A DNA stretch of 64,000 nucleotides from Turnera subulata (GCA_028386065.3 JAKUCV010000962.1:1-64000), one strand, 5' to 3'. Shown: positions 21,197-31,590, counted from the first letter of the stretch. A program made the numbers and translations. The notes: generated from the sequence alone by a model not told the origin.

Positions 21197-21568
21197 ATGG
21201 GAAAATATTATTATGTTGTGTATAACGGGAGGCACAATGGTGTTTACGACAATTGGGACGAGGTTAAGCTGCAGATTGATTCCTTTCCGCATGCCAAATT
21301 CAAAGGTTTCAAAACCTTACAGGAAGCACAAGTTGCATATGTGTTAAGCGAGCAACGATGGGCGTATGACAATGCACATGTTTTCGAAGACTTTCCATCA
21401 AGTCCGAGCGCAAATGCGGGTGTGCCCCCCAATATACGAATGCCGCATACCAACTTTGAGGGCATGAGACTTGCTTTGGATGCTCATGTGAAGTACATAG
21501 ACTTGGTCAAAATGGCATTCGGCTTTGTCTTAGCATTAGTTGTCGTGGCCATTGTGAAGAATTTGTAA
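21197..21568 (+). CDS. Small protein with RNase H1-type hybrid-binding domain and C-terminal membrane segment
   Basis: It has 123 codons, with ATG in good context (gagccATGGg). Residues 3-50 read YYYVVYNGRHNGVYDNWDEV...Q.DSFPHAKFKGFKTLQEAQVAYV, matching the hybrid-binding N-terminal domain of RNase H1, also known as the caulimovirus viroplasmin fold: Y.VV..GR..GVY..W.E...Q...FP.AKFK.F.T..EA. No RNase H catalytic domain follows. After a polar middle, residues 105-120 (MAFGFVLALVVVAIV) form a hydrophobic helix followed by KNL, the form of a tail-anchored membrane protein. This domain binds RNA-DNA hybrid or dsRNA; its role here is unknown. It lies inside the transposon on the same strand as the other two genes. 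A captured host gene is the main alternative to a resident element gene. Confidence 0.8.
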   Translation: MGKYYYVVYNGRHNGVYDNWDEVKLQIDSFPHAKFKGFKTLQEAQVAYVLSEQRWAYDNAHVFEDFPSSPSANAGVPPNIRMPHTNFEGMRLALDAHVKYIDLVKMAFGFVLALVVVAIVKNL

Positions 21569-22170
21569 TCACTTAGAAAGAGTATTACAAATTCGATATC
21601 CGTACCTTTTTATTCACCTACAACTTATTCAATATATGTAACGAAATAATATTTCACCAACTTACGAAAGTTTAGGAATTGGAAGAGAATAGATTTATTA
21701 GGTATTCAAATTTCACTTTTCACGCTCAATTAATGGTTAATTACAAAAGTTCATATGGACAAAAGTATAACCAACAATTTGTCCAAAGACTTGGGTGAAA
21801 ATTAGTGGTTTCCAAGAGAGTTGTCGTAAATTGGTAATTATAATTTCCTACAAATTTTAATGACAAAGTATTTGTCACATGCCCAAAATGATATTATGAA
21901 TAAATAAAATATAGTTTTCCATTTTACATATCTTCATTTACTGTTAAAATTCTCTTTATTCTATACTTAACCACTTCTTCCAGCACCAAGGGCATTTTTG
22001 ACATTACTACATTTAGTCCCTAGCTCTGTACAGCTAACCAAACATGATTTAGTACAACAGTCCCAATCTCTGTCCCGCGTTCCAAACGCTTCATTGGACA
22101 GGACAATTGTCCAGTCCAGTCCAGTCTGGTCCCGTCCAGTCCAGTCCCGTCCCGCGTTCCAAACGCACCC
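21569..22170. other. Right subterminal region of PIF/Harbinger
   Basis: AT-rich non-coding sequence ends in a GTCC-rich stretch (22075-22160, repeated CCAGTCC and CCCGTCC) and the inverted repeat. The repeats mirror the GGGAC motifs near the left end and probably bind the element's own proteins. Confidence 0.6.
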
Positions 22171-22609
22171 AAAAGGAACTTTGCACAGCTACAGTTGTAG
22201 AGTCGGTAACTGTTCCCTGCTTGGAACTCTTCCAGCATACAGTACCACCTCCAAGACAAAACACATAACCTGACTGCGATCCAAAATCATCCCTGTCGGT
22301 TTGGAAGCTAGCATTTGTGTAACCCTTTACAACAAGCTCATCAATGCTTCCATAAACCAGGAATGCATCCTTCGTCCTTCTCAAGTACTTAAGGATGTTC
22401 TTAACCACTATCTAGTGACTCTCACCAGGATCAGATTGGTATCTGCTTGTGACACTCAAAGCATAAGCGACATCCGGTCGAGTACATGGCATGGCATACA
22501 TGATAGATCCTATTACAGAAGCATAAGGAATCTTACTCATTCGCTCTCTCTCCTTAGATGTACTAGCACATTGATTCTTTGAGAGAGATATGCCATGTGA
22601 CAGGGGCAA
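22171..22609 (-). pseudogene. Copia C2 RT C-terminus and RNase H, N-terminal part
   Basis: The minus strand encodes MSKIPYASVIGSIMYAMPCTRPDVAYALSVTSRYQSDPGESH, a stop, then VKNILKYLRRTKDAFLVYG, GYTNASFQTDRDDFGSQSGYVF and KQGTVTDSTT. These are the standard Copia RNase H steps (D of GYTDASF replaced by N here; S.S.YVF; K.STVADSTTEAEY). The EAEY catalytic glutamate and all that follows up to ENNVTDPLTK at 15620 are lost where the PIF/Harbinger element sits. Confidence 0.8.
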
Positions 22610-23790
22610 GAATCATTTCTTGGAATCTTGCATGCTAAACCTCTCTAGCACCTTGTCAATATACGTACTTTGACTTAGCCCGAGAAGTGTTTTAGATCTA
22701 TCTCTATAGATCTTTAGACCTAACACTTAGGCAGCTTCTCCTAAGTCCATCGAGAAATTTTTCCTAACTAAGCCTTTACAGACTGTAGTGTCGGAATGTC
22801 ATTCCTAATGAGTAGGATGTCGTCAACATACAACAACAAGAAAACAATAATGCTCCCACTAACCTTCTTGTAAACACATGGTTCATCTTCGTTCTTAATG
22901 AAACCAAACTCTTTGATCACTTCATTAAAATGAAGATTCCAACTCCTAGAAGCTTGCTTCAATCCATTAATGGATCTTTGCAACTTGCATGCCATATTGG
23001 CATTCTCTGGATTGACAAAACCTTTAGGTTATGTCATGTACACATCCTCTAAAAGATTTCCATTAAGGAAAGTGGTTTTGACATCCATTTGCCATATCTC
23101 ATAATCATAGTATGCCGCTATAGCCAATAGAATCTGGATGGATTAAACCATGGCAACTGGCGAGAAAGTTTCATCATAGTCAATACCATGAACTTGTTTG
23201 AAACCTTTCGCAACCAATCGCCCTTTATAGGTAATCACATTACCATCCATGTCGGTCTTTTTCTTAAAGACCCACTTGCACCCTATGGGTTTTACCCCTT
23301 CAGGTGGATCAACCAAGGTCCATACCTTGTTTTGATACATGGATTCCATTTCCGAATTCATGGCTTCTAGCCACTTCTTAGAGTCCGGACACGTGATGGC
23401 CTGCTGATAGGAAGTGGGCTCATCCTCATCTATGAGCATCACGTCCCTAGTATGAGTCATAAGAAATCCATATCTCTCAGGCTCATACCGAGTCCTATCC
23501 GACCTACGCGGTCCATGTGTTATAGGTACAGGATTTTCACCCACAACATCTTGTGGTTCCTGCCCTTGTTCCATCTCAGCCTCTATATCTCGAACTTCTT
23601 CGAGTTCTATTTTCCTCCCACTGATTCTTCTAGAAATAAATTCTCTTTCTAAAAAGATAGCAGTCCGCGCAACAAACACTTTGTGCTTGGTGGGATTGTA
23701 GAAATAATACCCTTTAGTTTCCTTAGGGTATCCTACAAAGAGGCACTTATCGGATTTAGGGCCGAGTTTATCTGATCCTTCACGTCTCAC
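22610..23790 (-). pseudogene. Copia C2 reverse transcriptase
   Basis: From 23790 downward: the integrase tail (KCLFVGYPKETKGYYFYNP, KVFVARTAIFLE), then RRSDRTRYEPERYGFL, WLEAMNSEMESM..N.VW.LVDPPEG, GCKWVFKKKTDMDGNV, YKGRLVAKGFKQVHGIDYDETFSPVAMV. After a stop come IW.MDVKTTFLNGNL...VYMT.PKGFVNP, KLQRSINGLKQASRSWN, EPCVYKK and LLLYVDDILLI with the catalytic YVDD. At least three stops break the frame. The reading is otherwise continuous over more than 350 codons. Confidence 0.85.
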
Positions 23791-23805
23791 GTAAGCCTCA
23801 CAAGC

Positions 23806-24681
23806 TCAAATCCCCATGAAAGACATATTGGGACACTTCCCAGTCCATATCTCATATGGTGTCTTTTCAACCGATTTTGATGGAACACGGTTAAGTGTAA
23901 ATGCAACACTCAATAATGCATGTCCCCAAAATGAAGAAGAAAGGCCAGCTTGACTCATCATCGAGTGAACCATGTCCAACAAGGTTCTATTCCTCCTTTC
24001 GGACACACCATTCCATTGAGGCGTACCCGGTGGAGTGAGTTGTGATACTATACCACAATCCTTTAGATGATCAAGAAACTCTCGGTCTAAGTATTCACCT
24101 CCTCGATCTGATCGAAGCATTTTAATACTTTTCCCGAGTTGATTCTGTACTTCATTCTTGAATTCTTTGAACTTTTCAAAGAATTCTGACTTGTGTTTCA
24201 TTAGATACACATAGCCATACCTACTGAAATCGTCAGTAAATGTAATGAAGTATTGAAATCCACCTCTAGCTTGTGTCGACATAGGTCCGCATACATCACT
24301 ATATATAAGACCTAACAAGTCCGAAGCTCTTTCACCTTTACCGGTAAAAGGAGCCTTCGTCATTTTGCCTAACAAACATGACTCACATGTCTCAAATGAT
24401 TCAAAATCAAATGAGTCTAAAAGTACATCTTTATGGAGTTTAGAAATACGAGTCTCGTTTATATGGCCCAATCGACAATGCCAAAGGTAGGTTTCATTAG
24501 AATCGTTCATTCTAACCTTCTTCATATTAACGTTATAGATCACGGTTTCTAGGTTAAGAACATACAAACCATTGCTTAAATACGCACCACCATAATAAAC
24601 ATCATTGAAATAAATAGAACAACAATTTTCCTTTATTACAAATGAAAAGCCTTTCTCGTCAAGACAAGAAACAAAAATCAA
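23806..24681 (-). pseudogene. Copia C2 integrase
   Basis: An open stretch of 292 codons. It begins in the protease-integrase linker (FVSCLDEKGFSFVI), followed by the zinc-binding GAG-pre-integrase motif WHCRLGHINETRI...CESCLLGKMTKAPF (H-H-C-C). The catalytic core has YSDVCGPM, FTDDFSRYGYVYLM, LRSDRGGEYLDREF and NGVSERRNRTLLDMVHSMM, giving the D-D-E residues. A stop after SFMGI near 23806 separates it from the C-terminal part in the next frame segment. It would integrate cDNA into host chromosomes. Confidence 0.88.
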
Positions 24682-24722
24682 ATTCCTGCTTATGGTTGGT
24701 ACATAATAACAATTGTCTAGTT

Positions 24723-25787
24723 CTAAACCAAACCACTCGGTAAGGTAAGATAGTAAGTTCCTACGGCTAATGCAGCAACTCTTGCTCCATTTCCCACATG
24801 CAGGTCTATCTTACCCTTTGCCAATCTCCTACTCTTTCTCAGTTCCTTCACATTTACACAAATGTGAGAACCACATCCGGTATCTAATACCCATGATGCT
24901 GAGATAGAGATATTAGCTTCTATAACGAAAATACCTGAAGTGGAAGTCTCACTTCCCTTCTGCTTCTTTACCTCTTCAAGGTAAACAGGGCAGTTATGTT
25001 TCCAATGACCGGACTTCTTGCAATGGAAGCATTGACCTTCCTTTGCAACACCACCTTTGGGTTTCAGCACTTGTGAAGAAGAAGCACTAAACTTTTTGGC
25101 AAATTTCTTCACCTTGCCCTTACCCTTTCCCTTGCTACTTCCAACCATCATAATGCTGTTGGATTTGTTTGCCTTCATCTGTTGCTCAGTTGTTCTTAAC
25201 ATGTTGAGCAACTCAGACAAGGATTTATCAAGATGATTCATATTGAAGCTTATGACAAATTGGCTGTAACTATCCGGCAACTATTGTAGGACTAGATCAA
25301 CAGCCAACTCCTTCTGCAAAGGAAAACCAAGACCCTCAAGGCTTTCAATGTATCCAATCATTTTGAGCACATGAGGTCTTACGGGTGATGACTCAGCCAT
25401 CTAGCATTGGAACAATGCCTTAGAGGTCTCATACCTCTCAGGTGTTCGATCACATCGAACGCCCCCAATTTCTCATGTTGCTTCTGAAGCTCAGAGTCCA
25501 TGGTTATAAGCATAAGGCATGATGCATCCAATGCATCATCAAGATGCTTCTTGTAAGCATCCCTTCCTGCCCTAGAAGCACTAGATGCCGGCTCATTTGG
25601 AACAGGCCCTTCGAGGACATACAACTTCTTGTTTGAGGACTATCCTCAAATTACGATACCATTTTAAGAAGTTATTCCCATTCAACTTTTTCCTTCTAAA
25701 GGACCGATCGCAGTGATATTGTGCTAGTATTTTGTGCCATGGAAATTCTACAACAATGATCAACTCGCAGAAATAAGAGTCATGCAT
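24723..25787 (-). pseudogene. Copia C2 gag with zinc knuckle, and protease
   Basis: From about 25730 the minus strand encodes KLNGNNFLKWYRNLRIVLKQE, the start of Copia gag, then AYKKHLDDALDASCLML and HEKLGAFDVIEHLRGM. A frameshift and stops near 25400 and 25280 precede LPDSYSQFVISFNMNHLDKSL. The nucleocapsid knuckle is CFHCKKSGHWKHNC (C-x2-C-x4-H-x4-C, intact). The protease active site is WVLDTGCGSHIC with the DTG triad. Gag forms the particle and protease processes the polyprotein. Confidence 0.85.
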
Positions 25788-26309
25788 ACAAAATCATTTA
25801 ACAAGGAATTCTATTAAATGATGCTCCCACTATATAAATCAAGACAATCATATAAGTAGGCCAAGATCCATATTTCACTACTAGATAAGTCAGCTTTGGC
25901 TGATCGCTTACTTCATAGTTATTTAGGTAGACAACTCTTGTCAATTACATCTCATGTAACTCTTGGATAGTTAAGTGAACAACACTTGTTCTTGTCTATC
26001 TCATAGACTTAGCTCAACTCCTTGCCTCTAAGTCCTTAATCCTATTAAGATGACCTAGTTAAGTTCAACACCATAATAAGTAGTTCCGATATTACAATTA
26101 TAGCATCGCACCTTGCTAGGATAAACATTGGCACCTTGCTTTGGCAAAACCTACCAAGTGTTGATCTAAGCAATGATAAGTGCTTATCATGGAAGGCAAC
26201 ACAAGAAGAACTTAATATTTTCATCAACATACTATTCCAATACATTACATGCATGTTCTTGATGAATGTATATTGATGTTTGTAAATTTGGAAACCAAAA
26301 TTACAAGTG
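25788..26309 (-). other. C2 leader, part next to gag
   Basis: Untranslated leader, AT-rich, no gene recognised. Confidence 0.5.
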
Positions 26310-26870
26310 AACATCGATGTTGTGAGAATCTGATTCTCCCAACTATTTGGCCGAGGCTCAAGAACATCGATGTTCAACACTAGAACATCGATGTTCAACA
26401 CTTAAACATCGATGTTTTGAGTAACTTGAACTCCAAACTATTTGGCAGTAGCTCAGGAACATCGATGTTCAACTCTTAAACATCGATGTTTTGAGAATTC
26501 TGAAAGTTCAAGATTTTGGCAGTAGCATTTTAACATCGATGTTGAACGTAAACATCGATGTTTGAACTTCTAGAACTCAATAACATCGATGTTGGAAACT
26601 TGAACATCGATGTTATGAGAGTTCTGGAACTTTAAACCAATTTGGCGGAGCTCAAATAACATCGATGTTGTAACTCTTAACATCGATGTTGTTGAGTGTT
26701 TTGCATGAGAACATCGATGTTGGTCACACAACATCGATGTTGTGAAGATTCGGCCGAGGCTAAACTTCATCAGAACATCGATGTTTGTCACACAACATCG
26801 ATATTATGAAGGTTCGACCAAGGCTAAACTTCATGCCAACATCGATGTTGGTCTCACCAACATCGATGTT
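26310..26870. repeat. Array of 18 AACATCGATGTT palindromes in the C2 leader
   Basis: Copies start at 26310, 26363, 26384, 26405, 26458, 26479, 26532, 26551, 26582, 26603, 26658, 26679, 26710, 26730, 26774, 26794, 26838 and 26859. Seventeen are perfect; the one at 26794 reads AACATCGATATT. Most come in pairs 19-21 bases apart, about two turns of DNA, with pairs separated by about 30-55 bases of less conserved spacer (often TTTGGC and CCGAGGCT phrases). The site is its own reverse complement, so it has no strand. Confidence 0.95.
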
Positions 26871-27172
26871 ATGGCCTAGCTGTACTAGAACGACAGTCGT
26901 TCTATACACAAACCGACACTCGATTTTTCCTAGTCGAACTCTTCAACTTACTGCCATGAACATCTTGATTGATATCTCATACCAATCAAGTGCTTGTTAT
27001 CAAAATATTTTTAACAAAAACACAACATCAACATGTACAAAAATCATTGAGCATATCATATATACAAAATGAATTCCAGCATATCACATATGCTAGCATG
27101 TTCATACTATATCACATATAACATATGAACACATAATTCGGTTTAGCATTTCACAAGAGGATCCGCTACCAC
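26871..27172 (-). other. C2 leader next to the 5' LTR, with primer-binding site
   Basis: No gene. Next to the LTR the minus strand reads GTGGTAGCGGATCCTCTTG, the likely primer-binding site. Confidence 0.5.
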
Positions 27173-28664
27173 TGTAAGTAACCGGTCATGCAATTTGACA
27201 ATCAAATGCAACTAAATGCGCAGCGAAAATCCCGGTACTCATGAAGGATCCATGTGAAACAGAGTAAATCGAGTTATAGAAAAACATACCTAGTTCGGTT
27301 GAGGTCTTTCACTCAACTGATGATCCGAATTAGCAAGAGCAGGATAGCAATCCCGCCCCTCTATGGTATCCACACGAACCGTGATAACTAGTTGGAATCA
27401 TCACACGATTACCAACCCGAGCACCCCCGAACTGATGTGCTAGCAACAGGTTTTGGAAGCTAGAGTTTGTGGTATTTTCTTCTTTCTCAAAGAAGGTGTG
27501 TATGGTCTGAAACTCTCAAGAACTCTCAAGACACTCTCAAGACTCAATCCTCTAAAAAATTTTCAGACTCAAAGTGATGAAGACCCAAGGCATAATCAGA
27601 TTATGCTTAGTCTAATCCCACTCACAAAAGCAAGGGACAAAGTGGCCAACACCTTTAGTCAACATGATTAGCTTTTAGCTAATGATGTCTCCACTAAGTC
27701 TTGGTGGGATTACACATCACATAGCACTAATTATGGTTCAATAAATCAGACATTTAGTGAACCAAATCAGCCCAAGACGACCCTGGTCCAACTACGATCC
27801 AACCACAAGCTCAAATACCTGGTTCAACCACGGTCCAACCATGGTTCAACCACCAGCTCGAATCAATAATTGTAAACTCATTTACAATTATAAGCAAAGA
27901 GCAGCGTCTAGCAACACATCATTGCTACCCGAACGACAAGATCAGTACTGATTCATATGCCTTGCAAGCATGCCATCGTCGCTTCGTCCCATTATCAAGA
28001 TTAAACACGAGACATGGAATATGTCAATCTCGCATATGTTCAATCTTGATTTCTTGATCCTCGAGTTAACCGCGTAAAACGGATACCTATGATATCACCA
28101 TATCATAATCCGAGCATGGCCATACATTTACGGTTCAACTCTATCAAGAAACCATCCGATAATATACCCGTTATATGGGTTGGACGAATCCCCTCTGGAT
28201 CATACAAAACCCACTAGACATTTATCATATACCCAATGATTACACTAAGTCTACTCATTTACGAAATATCCAAGAGTAATATCAAAGTATACGACTCATA
28301 TGTTGGGAACCTTGATGATCTCAGGTCTAAGGACAATACATATAAGAACCGCTATCGACAAACATATAACGTTCCATATAGCGTTCTTATGTGGGTCGGT
28401 CCAGTCCACAAGTTCTCTAACTTGTACCCGTATGTAGAATTCATATCACATATAAATTCTCAACATACGCTAGTCTTAATTTATTATTACAACCCATCCA
28501 TAATAATAATTGAGTAGGGACATTTAAGAATATGAAATATTCTAGGGTTATAAATATGTGCAAGCGTTTATCTCATAAATGATATTTATTGGAATAAACT
28601 TAATGTGTATACATGACTACAAACAATCATCCATTGATTGGATTTTGGGCATATTACACTAGCA
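27173..28664 (-). repeat. 5' LTR of Copia C2
   Basis: It pairs with 13971-15507 and is shorter by exactly 45 bases, explained by one deletion after CGAATCAA near 27866. The AAAAG duplication follows. Confidence 0.9.
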
Positions 28665-30694
28665 AAAAGCTCTATAGGAAGGAGATAAGGAATCATAGGA
28701 AACAAAGTTAGAGATGGAGTGTTTGGTAGAAGCTCGAATCCCTTTTCTCTGTGCAATGGGTAAATCTAATGTATTATCATGTGGTGAAGGATTGATGGGA
28801 GATAACTCACCAGGAGACTCTAGAGCAGGAGAAGATTCTTGGCAAGGAGAAGGTTGCACGATGGCCTCTTGTATTGCATTCCTTATTGAGTATACCAACA
28901 AATCAGGTCTGTCCAAGCGACCAACAGTAACGGTGTCCTCCCCCTGGGTTGGAATTTCCCAAAAAATTGAATCATCTAAAGTCGACGAAGTTGGAACCAA
29001 CACCTCATGTCTATCACTGCTCTCCCCTCAGGAGGTGTCAGGGTAGAAGAAAAATAAGACTCAGACTCTCTAAAGGTGACATCCATGCTAACAAAAAAAT
29101 TTCCGAGAAGGAGGATGATAACATCGATATCCTTCGTGTCAGAGAGTACCCAATAAAGACACATTTGAGAGCCCGAGGGTCTAATTTTTTAAGATTACGT
29201 GTATGGACAAAACAAACACACCTAAAGACTTTTGGTGGGACAGTATAGGTGCTCTTACCCAGCAAGAGCTCAAGCGCACTTTGATAACTCAAGACTCTAA
29301 GTGGCATTCGATTGATTAGGTATGCGGCAGCAAGGATGGCATCACCCCAATATGATTTTTGGAGGTGCACAGTGAACAAGAGAGATTGAGCCACTTTCAA
29401 TAGATGCCTATTCTTTCGCTCGGCAACACCATTTTGGGCACTTATGTACGGACAACTGGTTTGGTGGAGAATTCCATTCTAAGAAGGTGCGGAATTTGTG
29501 TTCCATATATTCTGTTCCATTATCGGTCCTCAAGATTTTAATCTTAGCATCAAATTGAGTAGTAACCATTTCATGGAAAGAGTGAAAACATTGGAAAACA
29601 TCACTCTTGGCTTTGATCAAATATACCCAAGTCATCCTAGCGTAATCATCAATAAAAGTAACAAACCACCGATTGCCAGATAAAGAGGTGGTCTGGGCTG
29701 ATTCCTAAACATCAAAATGGATCATGGTAAAAGGAACTGTGCTTCTGTTGTTCGTGCTAGGAGAATAGGTGCTTCTAGTGTGTTTGGCATACTCACAAGC
29801 ATCACAAACTAGAGAATCAAATTGAGTTTTGGAGAATAAATGAGGATAGATCTTCTGTAGCACAAAGAACAATGGATGGTCTAACCGTCGATGCCACTGC
29901 ATTATTTCATGGTTGACATCATTATTTCCTCCATAAAAGGCTTGACCTTGAGTAGCGCTAGGACTCCTCTCCAATATGTATAAGCCATCATGTACCTTAC
30001 CACTGCCAATTGTCTTCACTGTCTAAAGATCATGAATGACACAATGATCAGGAAAAAGCTCGATTCTATAGTTGAGAGATTTGGTAATGGTACCAACAAA
30101 GAGGAGATTAACAGGAAATTAATGAACATGAAAAATCGAAGAAAGCTCGATATGTGATGTACAAGCAACAAAACCTATACCAGAAACTGGATGAAAGAGC
30201 CATCAGCTATTCTTACTTTATCTGGTATTCTACAGGGGGAATAATGAGAAAAAAATTTTGAAGAACCAGCCATGTGTCTATTCGCACCAGAATCAAGAAT
30301 CCACGAGTCAGATGGATTGCACAAAATTGGTGGCTGTAGGTAATGGACTTGAGTGAGACACCAGCCGTTTGAGAAGCCGAATCTCATCGAAGGAGAAAGC
30401 ACCATTGATTTTGTCGGTTGCCATAATGGGTGAAAGTAAAACAAAAAAAAAATTGTTGAAAAATAGGCAGCAAATAATATTGCAAAAAAAGGAAAAATCT
30501 CACCTAGAAAAATAACGTGAACAGTAATCCCGGCAGTGAACAGTGCCCGATAAATAGTACCGTGAACAGTGCCTGTTGAATAGTACCATAACAGTGTCGA
30601 AGAACAGTATCGTGAACAGTAATCCTGGGAAAACCAAACAGTGCGGGAGAGAGGAAAACTCAATCTCCGATAAGGCACTATAGCTCCGCTAACA
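28665..30694 (-). pseudogene. Copia A protease, integrase and linker
   Basis: From about 30310 down: SWILDSGANRHMAGS (protease, DSG triad), KVHDGLYILER and MQWHRRLDHP...CDACEYAKHTRS (GAG-pre-integrase zinc site), FIDDYARMTWVYLIKAKSDV and ILRTDNGTEYMEHKF (core with second Asp), SYWGDAILAAAYLINRMP, KCVFIGY, then the linker to SISNFVSYDSLSPSYRAF, which continues in RT at 13970. Frameshifts lie near 29640 and 29400-29460, where the third catalytic residue region is damaged. No gag is found; about 400 bases between primer site and protease are leader-like. Between 30517 and 30620 TGAACAGT-like octamers recur. Confidence 0.8.
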
Positions 30695-30870
30695 TGAAGA
30701 TTTTTGTGAATTTTTTTTTTATTGATTTTCTAATGATACAACATATAGTAGGTATACATTTCTATTTATACAATTACTAAAAACCTAAAACAACTAATAA
30801 TACTAAACTTGTGCTATAAGTAACATATACATATTTTTTTTGTTTACTCAGTAAGCTAAGTCGGTCAACA
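30695..30870 (-). repeat. 5' LTR of Copia A
   Basis: A 176-bp LTR, TGTTGACCGACTTAG...AATCTTCA on the minus strand, with TATAAATAGAA inside. The primer site region next to it reads TGTTAGCGGAGCTATAG on the minus strand. The LTR of element B (31591-32032 without its MITE) is also 176 bp and differs by roughly a tenth of its bases. Confidence 0.75.
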
Positions 30871-31590
30871 AAGTTAATAAGCAGAAGTTGGTGAACCAGT
30901 TGATAAAGAGATGTATCAAAGACTTGTCGGAAAACTCATTTATCTCTCGCACACTAGACAAGACATAGCATATGCGGTCAGTGTTGTGAGCTAATTCATT
31001 CATGATCCTCGAGATTCACACATGCAGGCTGTTTTTCGCATACTCAGGTATCTGAAGTACGCACCAGGTAAAGGACTTCTATTTTCCAAGCATGATCACC
31101 TTCATATACAAGCATTCACTGATGCTGATTGGGCTGGGTCACCAGATGATAGAAGGTCTGCAACTGGTTATTGTCCACTTGTCGGAGGAAACTTGGTCAC
31201 TTAAAGAAGTAAAAAATAGAGTGTGGTTGCTAGATCAAATGCTGAAGCAGAATATAGAGCTATGGCACAAGGGGTTTGTGAGCTCTTATGGCTGAAGAAG
31301 TTGATGGAGGAATTGAAGTTATCCCAAAACAAAAAATTGTCTCTTTATTGTGAGAACAAAGTTGCTATCAGTATAGCCCACAATCCTATGCAACATGATC
31401 AAACAAAGCATATTGAAATTGGTCGGCACTTCATCAAGTAGAAGTTAACATCTAGAGTTCTTAACATCTTTCATGTCTCTTCGAACAACCAATTGGCTGA
31501 TGTTTTTACAAAGGGACTTGAAAACAAAATTTATCACCAATTAATTTTCAAGTTGGGCATGTGTGATATCTTTACACCAACTTGAGGGGA
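30871..31590 (+). pseudogene. Copia B: RT end and RNase H, opposite orientation to A
   Basis: From about 30890: GEPVDKEMYQRLVGKLIYLSHTRQDIAYAVSVVS, a stop, FIHDPRDSHMQAVFRILRYLKYAPGKGLLF, FTDADWAGSPDDRRSATGYC, then after a frameshift SVVARSNAEAEYRAMAQGVCELLWLKKL, YCENKVAISIAHNPMQHDQTKHIEIGRHFIK, a stop, and ADVFTKGL. RNase H acidic residues are visible in TDADWA, EAEY and YCENK (usually YCDNK). It starts in mid RT directly at the border of A's LTR, so its 5' part is missing. It ends in TTGAGGGGAG, a polypurine tract, directly before its LTR. Confidence 0.85.

Larger units (their letters stand above)
15627..22170 (+). mobile_element. PIF/Harbinger DNA transposon with three genes
   Basis: The left end is GGGTGCGTTTGG and the right end on the other strand is the same 12 bases; beyond them both ends carry repeated GGGAC/GTCCC motifs. 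AAA lies on each side (15624-15626 and 22171-22173), a fitting 3-bp duplication although this superfamily prefers TTA/TAA. It encodes a DDE_4-type transposase and a Myb/SANT-like protein, the two standard PIF/Harbinger genes, plus a third protein with an RNase H1-like hybrid-binding domain, all on the plus strand. All three frames are open and both visible introns have consensus borders, so this may be or recently have been an autonomous copy. It lies opposite to the Copia that hosts it. Confidence 0.9.
13971..28664 (-). mobile_element. Copia element C2, inserted in Copia A
   Basis: Its LTRs are 13971-15507 (1537 bp) and 27173-28664 (1492 bp), both TG...CA, and a perfect AAAAG duplication lies at 13966-13970 and 28665-28669. 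Without the PIF/Harbinger element at 15627-22170 it is about 8.15 kb. On the minus strand, after the 5' LTR, come a primer site, a 1.4-kb leader with a palindrome array, gag, protease, integrase, RT and RNase H, then a polypurine tract. Several stops and a deletion in RNase H make it inactive, but coding domains are long and readable. The LTRs are alike apart from scattered substitutions and one 45-bp deletion, so this is much younger than A. Confidence 0.9.
13065..30870 (-). mobile_element. Old Copia element A, split by Copia C2
   Basis: Minus-strand Copia sequence is found on both sides of C2: protease, GAG-pre-integrase and integrase at 28665-30694 and RT at 13065-13970. Removing C2 and one copy of its AAAAG duplication fuses the two in one frame across a conserved motif. 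The 5' LTR is 30695-30870. The left end is cut within RT at 13065, where the PIN fragment begins, so RNase H and the 3' LTR are missing from this side. Its gag is not recognisable; only about 400 bases separate the primer site from the protease. Confidence 0.8.

Noticed and set aside
26310..26870. CRISPR-like regularity of short repeats
   Set aside because: The repeat is a 12-bp palindrome with irregular, related spacers in a plant retrotransposon leader; there are no cas genes and the host is a eukaryote.
30175..30678. Hydrophobic N-terminal part of the frame before Copia A protease, as a membrane protein
   Set aside because: It is leader sequence containing the TGAACAGT array and T-rich runs; protease homology starts only near 30310.
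13065..31590. Simple inversion of one element to explain Copia A and B
   Set aside because: Both contain the DKE.Y.RLV stretch with about 16 percent difference, so a plain inversion of a single copy does not suffice.
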